A stretch of 64,000 nt of DNA from Bradyrhizobium diazoefficiens. Its GTDB lineage: Bacteria; Pseudomonadota; Alphaproteobacteria; Rhizobiales; Xanthobacteraceae. Both the position numbers and the translations under genes were made by a program. Location: contig NZ_CP067101.1 in NCBI RefSeq assembly GCF_016616425.1, positions 6,572,001-6,636,000 of the forward strand. Reading direction: 5' to 3'. The notes beneath the pieces are model-generated. The model was not told the DNA's origin. It did not search any database and saw only the letters and a program-made list of their open reading frames with translations. Of the stretch, positions 1-8,163 are shown in pieces (position 1 is the first letter of the stretch; each line of letters starts with the position of its first letter).

Positions 1-1
1 G

Positions 2-148
2 TTCGCCGAGCCGACCAGCGCCAGCGCGGCCGCGGCGCTCGAGAAACTCTCCAGCGCCGGATCGATCAAGGCGAGCGAGACCACGGTCGCGCTCCTCACC
101 GGCACCGGGCTGAAGGCCGCAACCATCGTTGCCGATCTCGTGCAGTAG
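2..148 (+). CDS. threonine synthase-like PLP enzyme, C-terminal fragment
   Basis: The reading frame is open from the left edge of the window and stops at TAG 146-148, giving the last 48 residues of a protein. The segment begins with a FAEPTSA motif and ends with LLTGTGLKAATIVADLVQ. The E-P-[TS]-[SG]-A motif and the late LTGTG(L/H)K motif are typical of the C-terminus of threonine synthase and related fold-type II PLP enzymes, where the TGTG stretch lies near the cofactor. The rest of the gene is outside the window, so the substrate cannot be decided; threonine synthase is the best guess and another PLP-dependent lyase is possible. Confidence 0.6.
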   Translation, partial: FAEPTSASAAAALEKLSSAGSIKASETTVALLTGTGLKAATIVADLVQ

Positions 149-285
149 GATCGCCGCATATTGCTGCCCCGTTTGGGATGCTGCGCATCAAAGTCGAGGC
201 ACATCAGCCCGGCTATAAAATTCCGGCATGACAGCTCGCTCAATATGCGAAGGGCCGGCCGCGGGCTTGTGTCCTAAGCATTCGC

Positions 286-330
286 CGAGCGCTCGCTTCG
301 CGCCCTCGCCCCGCTTGCGGGGGAGAAGCG
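286..330. repeat. fragment of a dispersed GC-rich palindromic repeat (type D)
   Basis: This short stretch contains the ccccgcttgcggggg hairpin that also appears, with variations, near 17350 and 17450. It lies between two gene ends (a gene stop at 148 and the LysR stop at 335). It looks like a truncated copy of the intergenic repeat family seen in full at 17340-17480. Nothing else recognisable was seen between 149 and 334. Confidence 0.4.
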
Positions 331-334
331 AAGA

Positions 335-1255
335 TCAGGCCAGCCGGATGTCCCACACCCCGTCCTTGCGGCAGGCGGCGACCTCCTCGCGCAGAAGCGC
401 CGTGACTGCGAGCGAGGCCGTCGAGGCCGGCCCGTCAATCGGAGAAGCGAAAATGAGTTCCCGCGTCATCGGCTTCGAAACCGGCGCAGTTTCCAGCCGT
501 CCGTCCGCGACCTCGCCGTGGACCGAGGACGGCGGCAGCAGCGCGAAGCCGAGGCCCTCCTCGACCAGGCTCGTCAGCACGCGAAACGAATCCGCCTCGA
601 GCTGCACGTCGAGCTTGATCTTGCGCTGGGCGGCCGCGTGCTCGATCAGCGCGCGCAGGCCGTGCGAATGACTGGGCAGCACGAGCCGTTGCCGCAGCAG
701 CCAGCCTATGTCGACGCTCTTCTTCCGCGCAAGACCGCAGCCGCGCGGGCCGACCGCGACGATGTTGTCGCGCCCCAAACTCTGCACGTTGAGATGCAGA
801 TCGGCCGAGCGGCCGTAGAGGATGGCGAGATCCATCTCGCCGCGATGCAGCCACTCGACGAGATGGCCGCTATAGCTCTCGACGATGCGCAGCGAGATGC
901 CGGGAAATTTCTCGACGCAGCGCCGCGCAAAGCGCGCCGAGAGCACGCAACTCACGGTCGGAACGAGGCCGAGCACGACCTGGCCCGACGGCGGCCCTTT
1001 CGCCGACTGGATGTCGTCGCGGATCTGGTCGATCTGCCGCACGATGCCGGACGTTCGCGCCAAGAGGAGCCGGCCGGCTTCGGTCAGCACCATGCCGCGG
1101 CCGTTGCGGGTGAACAATTCGGTGCGCAGCTCGTGTTCCAGCAGCTTGATCTGGCGGCTGAGCGCCGGCTGCGCCACGCGCAACGTGTCGGAGGCCTTGG
1201 AGAGGCTGCCGAGCTCCGCCACGCAACTGAAGGTCCTGAGCTGCCGGAAATCCAT
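335..1255 (-). CDS. LysR-family transcriptional regulator
   Basis: A 306-residue protein of normal LysR length. The N-terminus is a winged helix-turn-helix of the family (about residues 1-60, with SLSKASDTLRVAQPALSRQI as the recognition region). The C-terminal two thirds is the periplasmic-binding-like effector domain. I chose the ATG at 1255, because the only upstream in-frame alternative is a TTG and family members start with MDFRQLRTF. It is divergent from the acyl-CoA dehydrogenase operon at 1381, the classical arrangement in which the LysR protein controls the divergent operon in response to a pathway intermediate. That role is inference; the effector is unknown but could be a CoA-ester-related acid handled by the operon. 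Confidence 0.93.
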   Translation of the reverse strand: MDFRQLRTFSCVAELGSLSKASDTLRVAQPALSRQIKLLEHELRTELFTRNGRGMVLTEAGRLLLARTSGIVRQIDQIRDDIQSAKGPPSGQVVLGLVPTVSCVLSARFARRCVEKFPGISLRIVESYSGHLVEWLHRGEMDLAILYGRSADLHLNVQSLGRDNIVAVGPRGCGLARKKSVDIGWLLRQRLVLPSHSHGLRALIEHAAAQRKIKLDVQLEADSFRVLTSLVEEGLGFALLPPSSVHGEVADGRLETAPVSKPMTRELIFASPIDGPASTASLAVTALLREEVAACRKDGVWDIRLA

Positions 1256-1380
1256 GCTTGCCAATCCTGGAAGGCTACTTCATACGCTATAACAAATGAG
1301 CATAGGGGGCTGGCATTGTTTTCACAACGCCAGAGGATTGGCCGGCGTTATCTTAACTGCCGCTAAGAACGGAAAACGCC
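1256..1380. promoter_or_regulatory. divergent promoter region, LysR gene / acyl-CoA dehydrogenase operon
   Basis: The 125 bp between the divergent starts is less GC-rich than its surroundings, especially around 1278-1300 (cttcatacgctataacaa). Imperfect T-N11-A type dyads are present, the general form of LysR operators, but I cannot single out one site. No clear -35/-10 pair was identified. The region is listed because divergent LysR regulators normally bind here. Confidence 0.4.
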
Positions 1381-2550
1381 ATGAGTGAAGACCACCACAC
1401 CGAAGATTACGCCGACATCCGCGAGGCCGTCGCAAAACTCTGCGCGCAGTTTCCCGGCGAATATTGGCGCAAGCTCGATCGCGAGATGGCCTACCCCAAA
1501 GCCTTCGTCGATGCGCTGACCGAGGCCGGCTATCTCTCGGTGCTGATCCCCGAGGAATATGGCGGCGCAGGCCTGAAGCTGTCCGCGGCCGCGGCGATCC
1601 TGGAAGAGATCCAGCGCGCCGGCTGCAACGGCGGCGGCTGCCATGCCCAGATGTACACGATGGGCACGGTGCTGCGGCACGGCAACGCCGAACAAAAGGC
1701 AAAGTATCTGCCGAAAATCGCGAGCGGCGAATTGCGTCTGCAAGCCTTCGGCGTTACCGAGCCGACCAGCGGCACCGACACCTCCTCACTCAAGACTTTC
1801 GCACGCAAGAACGGCAACGACAGCTACATCGTCAACGGCCAGAAGATCTGGACCAGCCGCGCCGAGCATTCCGACCTGATGGTGTTGCTGGCCCGCACCA
1901 CGCCGAAGGAGCAGGCCGAGAAGCGCACCGACGGGCTTTCGGTGTTCATCGTCGACATGCGCGAGGCCAAGAACAACGGCCTCGAGATCCGCCCGATCCG
2001 CACCATGATGAACCACGCCACCACCGAAGTGTTCTTTACCGACATGAAGGTGCCGGCGGAAAATCTGATCGGCGAGGAGGGCAAGGGCTTTCGCTACATC
2101 CTCTCCGGCATGAATGCCGAGCGCATTCTGATTGCCGCCGAATGCGTCGGCGACGCCAAATGGTTCATCGCCAAGGCGACGAACTACGCCAAAGAGCGCA
2201 GCGTTTTCGGCCGGCCGATCGGCCAGAATCAAGGCATCCAGTTCCCGATCGCCAAGGCCTATGCCTCGATGCGCGCGGCCGAGCTGATGGTGAAGGAAGC
2301 CACGCGCAAATACGAGGCCGGACTCGAGTGCGGCGCCGAGGCCAACATGGCCAAGATGCTGGCTGCCGATGCGTCGTGGGAAGCGGCGAATGCCTGCATC
2401 CAGACCCATGGCGGCTTTGGATTTGCCGAGGAATACGACGTCGAGCGCAAATTCCGCGAGACGCGGCTCTACCAGGTGGCGCCGATCTCGACCAACCTCG
2501 TGCTGTCCTTCGTCGCCGAGCATGTGCTCGGTATGCCCCGATCGTACTGA
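1381..2550 (+). CDS. acyl-CoA dehydrogenase family flavoprotein
   Basis: A 389-residue protein with the full acyl-CoA dehydrogenase fold: an N-terminal helical domain, a middle beta domain containing FGVTEPTSGTDTSSLKT (flavin and substrate contacts), and a C-terminal helical domain ending with HGGFGFAEEYDVERKFRE. It should oxidise an acyl-CoA to the enoyl-CoA and pass electrons to ETF. At the place where medium-chain enzymes carry the catalytic glutamate (YEGT), this protein reads LYQVAPIS, so Gln365 replaces the glutamate; the base may sit elsewhere, as in isovaleryl-CoA dehydrogenases. It is the first gene of a run with a CoA-transferase and a MaoC-like hydratase, which points to breakdown of a small organic acid through CoA esters. 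The substrate is not known. Confidence 0.93.
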   Translation: MSEDHHTEDYADIREAVAKLCAQFPGEYWRKLDREMAYPKAFVDALTEAGYLSVLIPEEYGGAGLKLSAAAAILEEIQRAGCNGGGCHAQMYTMGTVLRHGNAEQKAKYLPKIASGELRLQAFGVTEPTSGTDTSSLKTFARKNGNDSYIVNGQKIWTSRAEHSDLMVLLARTTPKEQAEKRTDGLSVFIVDMREAKNNGLEIRPIRTMMNHATTEVFFTDMKVPAENLIGEEGKGFRYILSGMNAERILIAAECVGDAKWFIAKATNYAKERSVFGRPIGQNQGIQFPIAKAYASMRAAELMVKEATRKYEAGLECGAEANMAKMLAADASWEAANACIQTHGGFGFAEEYDVERKFRETRLYQVAPISTNLVLSFVAEHVLGMPRSY

Positions 2551-2560
2551 GGCAGCGATC

Positions 2561-3661
2561 ATGGGAGCACTTGACGGGATCAGGGTGATTGCAGTCGAGC
2601 AGGCGGTGGCAGCGCCGTTCTGCTCCTCGCGCCTGGCGGATGCCGGTGCCGAGGTGATCAAAATCGAGCGGCCGGAGGGCGATTTCGCCCGCGGCTATGA
2701 CGCGGCGGCCAAGGGCCAGAGCAGCTATTTCGTCTGGCTCAACCGCGGCAAGCAGTCGGCCGTGGTCGATCTCGCAACGAAAGAAGGCTGCGCCGAGTTG
2801 GAGAAGCTGATCGCGAGCGCCGACGTGCTGATCCAGAATCTCAAGCCGGGCTCGATGGACAAGCTCGGCTTTTCGCGCGAGCGCTTGCTGAAGGACTATC
2901 CAAAACTGATCTCTTGCACCATCACCGGCTATGGCGACACCGGCCCCTACGCGCATCGCAAGGCCTATGACCTCCTGATCCAGGCCGAGAGCGGCCTTGC
3001 CTCGATCACCGGCAACCCGGACGGCGCTTCGCGCGTCGGCATGTCGATCGTCGATGTCGCGACCGGCGCGACCGCGCATGCGGCGATCCTGGAAGCGCTG
3101 ATCGCGCGCGGCCGCACCGGCAAGGGCGCCGACATCCGCATCTCCATGTTCGACGTGATGGCGGACTGGTGCACCGTGCCGCTGCTCAACTCCGAGGCCG
3201 GCAATCCGCCCAAGCGCATGGGCCTGCGCCATCCCTCGATCGCACCCTATGGCGTATTCACCTCGAAGGACGGCAAGGACATCCTGATCTCGATCCAGAG
3301 CGAGCGCGAGTGGAAGACGCTGTGCGCCAAGGTGCTCGACCAGCCCGACCTGCCGGCCGATCCCCGCGTCGCCAACATGGTCGAGCGCGTGCGCAACCGC
3401 GACTTCACCGACAAGACCGTTGCGGACATCTTCGGCAGGATGACGCGAGACGAGCTGCTCAAGCGGCTGTCGGACGCCGACATCGCATTCGCCGAGGTCA
3501 ACACCATGGCCGATCTCGCCAACCATCCGCATCTTCGCCGTATCGAGGTCGACACGCCGAACGGCCGTGTCAGCTATCCCGCGCCGGCCCCGATCATCGT
3601 CGGCGAAACGCGCGCTTACGGCGCGGTGCCTGCCATCGGCGAACATCCATCCAAGAAATAA
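2561..3661 (+). CDS. class III (CaiB/BaiF family) CoA-transferase
   Basis: The 366-residue protein starts MGALDGIRVIAVEQAVAAPF, the usual N-terminus of class III CoA-transferases, and continues with LADAGAEVIKIERPEGDFAR. It lies 10 bp after the stop of the acyl-CoA dehydrogenase, so co-translation is likely. Family members move CoA from one acyl-CoA to another acid through aspartyl-CoA and glutamyl intermediates; the catalytic aspartate lies near the middle of the chain. Here it probably activates the acid that the neighbouring dehydrogenase and hydratase process. CaiB/BaiF proteins are closely related in sequence and donor and acceptor cannot be read off. A mesaconyl- or succinyl-type transferase is one possibility given the MaoC-like neighbour. 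Confidence 0.92.
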   Translation: MGALDGIRVIAVEQAVAAPFCSSRLADAGAEVIKIERPEGDFARGYDAAAKGQSSYFVWLNRGKQSAVVDLATKEGCAELEKLIASADVLIQNLKPGSMDKLGFSRERLLKDYPKLISCTITGYGDTGPYAHRKAYDLLIQAESGLASITGNPDGASRVGMSIVDVATGATAHAAILEALIARGRTGKGADIRISMFDVMADWCTVPLLNSEAGNPPKRMGLRHPSIAPYGVFTSKDGKDILISIQSEREWKTLCAKVLDQPDLPADPRVANMVERVRNRDFTDKTVADIFGRMTRDELLKRLSDADIAFAEVNTMADLANHPHLRRIEVDTPNGRVSYPAPAPIIVGETRAYGAVPAIGEHPSKK

Positions 3662-3676
3662 CAAGAGCGAGGCGTC

Positions 3677-4528
3677 ATGACCGAGAAGCTCGACATCGAT
3701 CATTTGCGGCAATGGATCGGCCGCAGCGAAGAGGCCACCGACATCGTCACCGCGCAGCTCGTGAAGGGCTTGCGCGCGACGCTGTTCCAGGAGGTCGGCG
3801 AGCCCAAGACGGGGGATGCCGCACCGTTCACGGTGCATTGGTGCCTGGCGCAGCCGGTGTTTCCGATGTCGATGCTCGGCCCCGATGGCCATCCGACCCG
3901 CGGCGGCTTCCTGCCGCCGGTGCCGCTGCCGCGCCGGATGTGGGCCGGCGGCGAGATCGAGTTTTTGCAGCCGCTGCAGGTCGGCGATGAATCGACGCGA
4001 ACCTCGCGCATTGCCGATGTCCAAGTGAAGACCGGATCGACCGGCACGCTGTGCTTCGTCTCGGTCGAGCACAGCATCTCCTCGCCGCGCGGCACGGCCA
4101 TCCGCGAGCGGCAGGACATCGTCTATCGCGAGATGACGAGCAGCGCGCCGGGAAACGCAAAGGCGCCGGCTCCGCCGCCGACGGCGCAGCACCGCGAGAC
4201 CCATGTCTCCGACCCCGTGCTGCTGTTCCGCTACTCCGCGCTGACCTTCAACGGCCACCGCATCCATTACGACCGCAGCTACGTCACCGAGGTCGAGGGC
4301 TATCCGGGCCTGATCTTCCACGGACCGCTGCAGGCGGCCTTGATCATCGAGATGGCCGCGACGCTGCGCGGCGGCAAGGCGCCGAAGAAGTTCACCTATC
4401 GCGGCCTGCATCCGCTGTTTGAGGGCACGGAGTTCTCCGTCAACGCCAACGAGACCGAGAGCGGCATGGAGCTGTGGACCGCGAATGCCGAGGGGCAGCC
4501 GACGATGAAGGGGACGGCGGTGTGGTAA
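3677..4528 (+). CDS. MaoC/FAS1-like hydratase, mesaconyl-C4-CoA (3-methylfumaryl-CoA) hydratase-like
   Basis: A 283-residue two-part protein. The N-terminal half resembles the FAS1-like dehydratase domain and the C-terminal half carries a hot-dog hydratase segment with LLFRYSALTFNGHRIHYDRSY and, later, YPGLIFHGPLQAALI, typical of MaoC hydratases. Length and layout match 3-methylfumaryl-CoA (mesaconyl-C4-CoA) hydratase and itaconyl-CoA hydratase relatives. It follows the CoA-transferase by 15 bp with an aggc-type ribosome site. Together with that gene and the dehydrogenase it suggests a route for a branched C4/C5 dicarboxylate, but no CitE-type lyase, which usually completes such routes, is in the window. 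The exact substrate is inference. Confidence 0.82.
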   Translation: MTEKLDIDHLRQWIGRSEEATDIVTAQLVKGLRATLFQEVGEPKTGDAAPFTVHWCLAQPVFPMSMLGPDGHPTRGGFLPPVPLPRRMWAGGEIEFLQPLQVGDESTRTSRIADVQVKTGSTGTLCFVSVEHSISSPRGTAIRERQDIVYREMTSSAPGNAKAPAPPPTAQHRETHVSDPVLLFRYSALTFNGHRIHYDRSYVTEVEGYPGLIFHGPLQAALIIEMAATLRGGKAPKKFTYRGLHPLFEGTEFSVNANETESGMELWTANAEGQPTMKGTAVW

Positions 4529-4539
4529 GGCTCTCTCCT

Positions 4540-4625
4540 CGTCATTGCGAGGAGCGAAGCGACAAAGCAATCCAGACTGCCACCGCGGCGATAGCCTGGA
4601 TTGCTTCGCTTCGCTCGCAATGACG
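4540..4625. repeat. dispersed palindromic repeat, type A (full copy)
   Basis: An 86-bp imperfect palindrome. The left arm begins gtcattgcgaggagcg and includes agcaatccag; the right arm mirrors it with ctggattgcttcgct and ends gcaatgac. Other copies are at 29821-29905 and 35572-35659, with half copies near 44265 and 46944. It sits between the hydratase and the decarboxylase gene and could form a long hairpin in the transcript. Such elements are common in Bradyrhizobium intergenic regions. Confidence 0.85.
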
Positions 4626-4669
4626 AGTGCGGGGCTGCTACCTTCACTAACCAACAGGGACGGAAACCA

Positions 4670-6292
4670 ATGTCCAAGAACGGCAAGACCGGCAGCAAAT
4701 CCGTCACCGTCAAGCAGGCGACCCTGAACCTGCTGCGCTCCGTGGGCATCGACAAGGTGTTCGGCAATCCCGGCTCGACCGAGCTGCCTTTCCTGAGCGA
4801 CTGGCCCGCTGACATCGACTACGTGCTGGCGCTGCAGGAAGCCTCCGCCGTCGGCATGGCCGACGGCTACGCGCAGGCGACGCGCAATGCCGGCTTCGTC
4901 AATCTGCATTCGGCGGCCGGTGTCGGCAACGCGCTCGGCAACATCTACACCGCGCACCGCAACCAGACCCCGCTGGTGATCACCGCGGGCCAGCAGGCGC
5001 GCTCGATCCTGCCGCTACAGGCGTTCCTCTATGCCGAGCGCGCGTCGGAGTTTCCGCGGCCCTATGTCAAGTACAGCGTCGAGCCGGCGAGACCCGAAGA
5101 CGTGCCGGCCGCGATCGCGCGCGCCTATTACACTGCGATGCAGCCGCCCTGCGGGCCGACCTTCGTGTCGATCCCGATCGACGACTGGACGCATGCGACG
5201 GCGCCGGTCGAAGCGCGCAAGGTGAGCCGCGAGATCGGCCCCGAGCTTGAGCCGATGAAGGCGCTGGTTGCCGCGCTCGCCTCAAGCAAGCACCCTGCCC
5301 TCGTCGTCGGCCCCGGCATCGACCGCGCTGGCGCGGTCGACCTGATGGTGCGCATCGCCGAGAAGGCCAGGGCCAGCGTCTGGGTCAGCCCGTTCTCGGC
5401 GCGCTGCTCGTTCCCCGAGCGGCATCCGCAATTCGCCGGCTTCCTGCATGCCTCGCCGGCGCAGCTCTCCGACGCATTGCGCGCGCACGACCTCGTGGTC
5501 GTGATCGGCGCGCCGGTGTTCACCTTTCATGTCGAAGGCCACGCCGCGATCTTCGACGGTGACGCAACGATTATCCAGATCACCGACGATCCGGATGCGG
5601 CGGCGGTGACGCCCGTCGGCACCAGCATCATCGCGACGATGAAGCCGGCACTGAGCATGCTGCTCGACCTTCTGCCGGAAAGCAGACGTGCGACGCCCAA
5701 AGGCCGCACGCTGCCGCCGGCACCGCAAGCCGCCGATCCGCTCCCGGTCGAATTCCTGCTGCATTCGCTGTCGCAGGCGATGCCGGAGGGCGCCTCGCTC
5801 GTCGAAGAAGTGCCCTCGCACCGGCCGGCCATGCAAAAGTTCATGCCGATGCCCGGTCAGGACAGTTTCTACACCATGGCGAGCGGCGGCCTCGGCTACT
5901 CGCTGCCGGCCGCCGTCGGCATGGCGCTCGGCAAGCCGAACAGCCGCACGGTCTGCCTGATCGGCGACGGCTCGGCGATGTATTCGGTCCAGGCACTGTG
6001 GACCGCCGCGCAGCGCAAGCTGCCGCTGACCATCGTCGTCATCAACAATTCCGGCTACGGCGCGATGCGCTCGTTCAGCCAGGTGATGCAAGTGCGCAAC
6101 GTGCCGGGCCTGGAGCTGCCCGGAATCGATTTCGTGAAGATCGCCGAGGGCATGGGCTGCGACGCGATGCGGGTGACGAAAGCCGCGGAGCTGGGCGAGG
6201 CGTTAAAGCGCGCGATGGCGTATGAGGGCACAAGCCTGGTGGAGGTGATCGTGGATGCGGCGGTGCCGGTGCTGTACGGGCAAAAGCATTAG
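4670..6292 (+). CDS. mdlC: benzoylformate decarboxylase-like thiamine diphosphate enzyme
   Basis: The 540-residue protein is collinear with Pseudomonas putida benzoylformate decarboxylase. Near the N-terminus VFGNPGSTELPFL includes the active-site serine, ALQEASAVGMADGYAQA carries the cofactor-activating glutamate, NLHSAAGVGNALGN gives the first catalytic histidine, and FTFHVEGH the second. The thiamine diphosphate motif GDGSAMYSVQALWTAAQ is near the C-terminus. ATG 4670 is chosen because an earlier in-frame start would read into the palindromic repeat upstream. The family decarboxylates 2-oxo acids such as phenylglyoxylate to the aldehyde. It is on the same strand as the CoA-ester genes but 141 bp away across a repeat, so it may have its own promoter. 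The natural substrate is unproven and another aromatic or branched 2-oxo acid is possible. Confidence 0.85.
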   Translation: MSKNGKTGSKSVTVKQATLNLLRSVGIDKVFGNPGSTELPFLSDWPADIDYVLALQEASAVGMADGYAQATRNAGFVNLHSAAGVGNALGNIYTAHRNQTPLVITAGQQARSILPLQAFLYAERASEFPRPYVKYSVEPARPEDVPAAIARAYYTAMQPPCGPTFVSIPIDDWTHATAPVEARKVSREIGPELEPMKALVAALASSKHPALVVGPGIDRAGAVDLMVRIAEKARASVWVSPFSARCSFPERHPQFAGFLHASPAQLSDALRAHDLVVVIGAPVFTFHVEGHAAIFDGDATIIQITDDPDAAAVTPVGTSIIATMKPALSMLLDLLPESRRATPKGRTLPPAPQAADPLPVEFLLHSLSQAMPEGASLVEEVPSHRPAMQKFMPMPGQDSFYTMASGGLGYSLPAAVGMALGKPNSRTVCLIGDGSAMYSVQALWTAAQRKLPLTIVVINNSGYGAMRSFSQVMQVRNVPGLELPGIDFVKIAEGMGCDAMRVTKAAELGEALKRAMAYEGTSLVEVIVDAAVPVLYGQKH

Positions 6293-6318
6293 GGACGCAA
6301 GCCGTCACACATTCAACT

Positions 6319-6420
6319 GTCATCGCCCGCGAAGGCGGGCGATCCAGTACTCCGAGGCCGCAGTGATTAAATTGAAAAGCCGCGGAGTACTGGATGCCCG
6401 CCTGCGTGGGGCATGACAGC
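6319..6420. repeat. dispersed palindromic repeat, type B
   Basis: A roughly 100-bp element with inverted arms: ctgtcatcgcccgcgaaggc on the left and a matching gcccgcctgcgtggggcatg on the right, with an inner inverted pair gatccagtactccg / cggagtactggat. A second copy occupies 31356-31518. It lies between the convergent ends of the decarboxylase and the SDR gene, where its hairpin could help end transcription from both sides. Confidence 0.8.
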
Positions 6421-6443
6421 ATCAATTGCGGGAACAGCGTCGG

Positions 6444-7238
6444 TCACTTTCCGAACTCTTCCCGCATCTTCGCCTGGATTTTGGCCATGCCGCCGATCCA
6501 GCGGTCGTAATTCTCGGTCTTCTTGCGCACGTAGCCGAGCACTTGCGGGTGCGGCAGGATCAGGAAGGTTTCCTGCTCGAGGCCGGCTAGCACGTCCCTG
6601 GCAACCTGCTCGGGCGTGAGATCGCCGTCGCCGGATTGCGGTCCCTTGGGGATCGAGCGCAGCATGTTGGTGTCGACGCCCTGCGGGCAGAGGATCGAGA
6701 CCTTGATGTTGTGGGCCTTGTGCGAGATCGCGAGATTCTCGGCAAAGCCGACCGCTGCGTGCTTGGTCGTCGAGTAAGCCGGGCTGCCGACCTGCGACAA
6801 GAGGCCCGCGGCCGAAATGGTGTTGAGGAAATAGCCGCCCCCGCGCGCCCTCATGCGCGGGACGAGATGCCGCGCCGCATAGACGTGGGCCATGACGTGG
6901 ATCGCCCAGCTCCGCTGCCACGGCTCGTCGGAGGCGCCGCCGGCATTTTCCGACATCGGATCGAATCCGCCGCCGATGCCGGCATTGGAGCAGAACAGGC
7001 CGATCGGGCCGAACTGCCGCTCGGTCTCCTCGATGACATGCGAAATGTCCTTTTCCTGCGCGACGTCGCATTTGAAGGCCGCGCCATCAACCATGGCAGC
7101 GACCGCCCTTGCATTGGCGACATCCATGTCCGCGACAACGACCTTGGCTGCACCCGCATTGTAAAACGCCTCGCACAGCGCCTTGCCGATGCCGTTTGCG
7201 CCGCCCGTGACGACCACGATCTTGCCGGTCACCTGCAT
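6444..7238 (-). CDS. short-chain dehydrogenase/reductase
   Basis: A 264-residue classical SDR. The nucleotide-binding motif TGGANGIG is at residues about 11-18, followed by VVVADMD (an acidic residue after the second strand, which usually favours NAD over NADP). The catalytic serine lies in TISAAG and the Tyr/Lys pair in YSTTK. A gaggag ribosome site lies just before ATG 7238. The longer C-terminus (FGK end) is normal for the group. It is convergent with the decarboxylase gene and 52 bp from the haemolysin III gene, with no clear operon partner. The substrate cannot be told from sequence. Confidence 0.92.
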   Translation of the reverse strand: MQVTGKIVVVTGGANGIGKALCEAFYNAGAAKVVVADMDVANARAVAAMVDGAAFKCDVAQEKDISHVIEETERQFGPIGLFCSNAGIGGGFDPMSENAGGASDEPWQRSWAIHVMAHVYAARHLVPRMRARGGGYFLNTISAAGLLSQVGSPAYSTTKHAAVGFAENLAISHKAHNIKVSILCPQGVDTNMLRSIPKGPQSGDGDLTPEQVARDVLAGLEQETFLILPHPQVLGYVRKKTENYDRWIGGMAKIQAKMREEFGK

Positions 7239-7290
7239 GCGACGTCTCCTCTGTCCGATACCGCTTCTTGGAAGACCCCTTGGGTCTCGC

Positions 7291-7986
7291 TCAGCTCAAC
7301 ACGAGGTCGAGCACCGCGGTATAATGGCACGCCGCGCCGGCCAAGACAAAGCCGTGCCAGATCGCATTCTGGAAGCGCAGCCGCCGCCAGGCGTGGAAGA
7401 CCACGCCAAGGCTGTAGAGCAGGCCTCCCGCAAGGATGAAGTCCAGCACCAGCGCTGGCAGCGCCTGGACCACGGCGTCGTAGAGCATCACGCCGCTCCA
7501 GCCCATGGCGAGATAGATGCCGACCGAGACGCGATCGAACCGGCCGGGGCAGAGAAGCTTGAGCACGATGCCTGATATCGCCGCGCACCAGACGCCGGCG
7601 AGCAGCACCAGCGCAAACGCGCTGTCCTTCACCTCCAGGATGAACGGCGTATAGGTCGCCGCGATCAGCAGATAGATCGCCGAATGGTCGAACCGCCGCA
7701 GCAGCCATTTGGCTGGCGATACCGGCCAGAGATTATAGGTTGCCGACAGCACCAGCATCGAGAGCAGCCCGGCGACGTAGATCGAGACGCCGACGATGTC
7801 GGTCGCACTGGCATAGACCACCGCCAGCACCACCAGCGCGGTCGCGGCGATGATGCCGGAGAGGACGCCGATCGCGTGGATGATTGCGTCGGCGATGAGC
7901 TCGGCGCGGTCGTAATTCCAGCCGATCGCGTCGGCCGCCGCGTGGACGGAGGTGGACGCGAACTCTTTCAGTTGGAAGATGGTCAT
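7291..7986 (-). CDS. haemolysin III / PAQR-family membrane protein
   Basis: A 231-residue integral membrane protein with about seven hydrophobic helices. It has the family's conserved residues: an early HAIG, then FDHSAIYLLIAATYTPF in the middle, and a C-terminal WHGFVLAGAACHYTAVL. In PAQR proteins the separated His/Asp residues form a zinc site. Bacterial members are called haemolysin III from Bacillus cereus, but in most species no haemolytic role is shown. The ATG at 7986 is preferred to a TTG four codons earlier. It is divergent from the ycjX-like gene with about 180 bp between starts. Physiological function is unknown. Confidence 0.9.
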   Translation of the reverse strand: MTIFQLKEFASTSVHAAADAIGWNYDRAELIADAIIHAIGVLSGIIAATALVVLAVVYASATDIVGVSIYVAGLLSMLVLSATYNLWPVSPAKWLLRRFDHSAIYLLIAATYTPFILEVKDSAFALVLLAGVWCAAISGIVLKLLCPGRFDRVSVGIYLAMGWSGVMLYDAVVQALPALVLDFILAGGLLYSLGVVFHAWRRLRFQNAIWHGFVLAGAACHYTAVLDLVLS

Positions 7987-8163
7987 GGCAATCCGCAAGA
8001 TGAGACAACGTCCTTCATGCGTCGTTCGGAATCGGCGCGTCGTTCAAGCGGCTGATTTTCCGATAAAGACGGTGGAAGTATGGAGCTTGATTTCCCTCAC
8101 GCAATTGCCACTTTTGTGAACAGTTTCACATTTCTGCCCGCCCCGAGATCCCTCAGCGTTCAT

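Noticed and set aside
1280..1330. Possible sigma-54 promoter (tggcattgttttcac) before the acyl-CoA dehydrogenase
   Set aside because: The bases after the GG do not give a GC at the needed 10-base distance.
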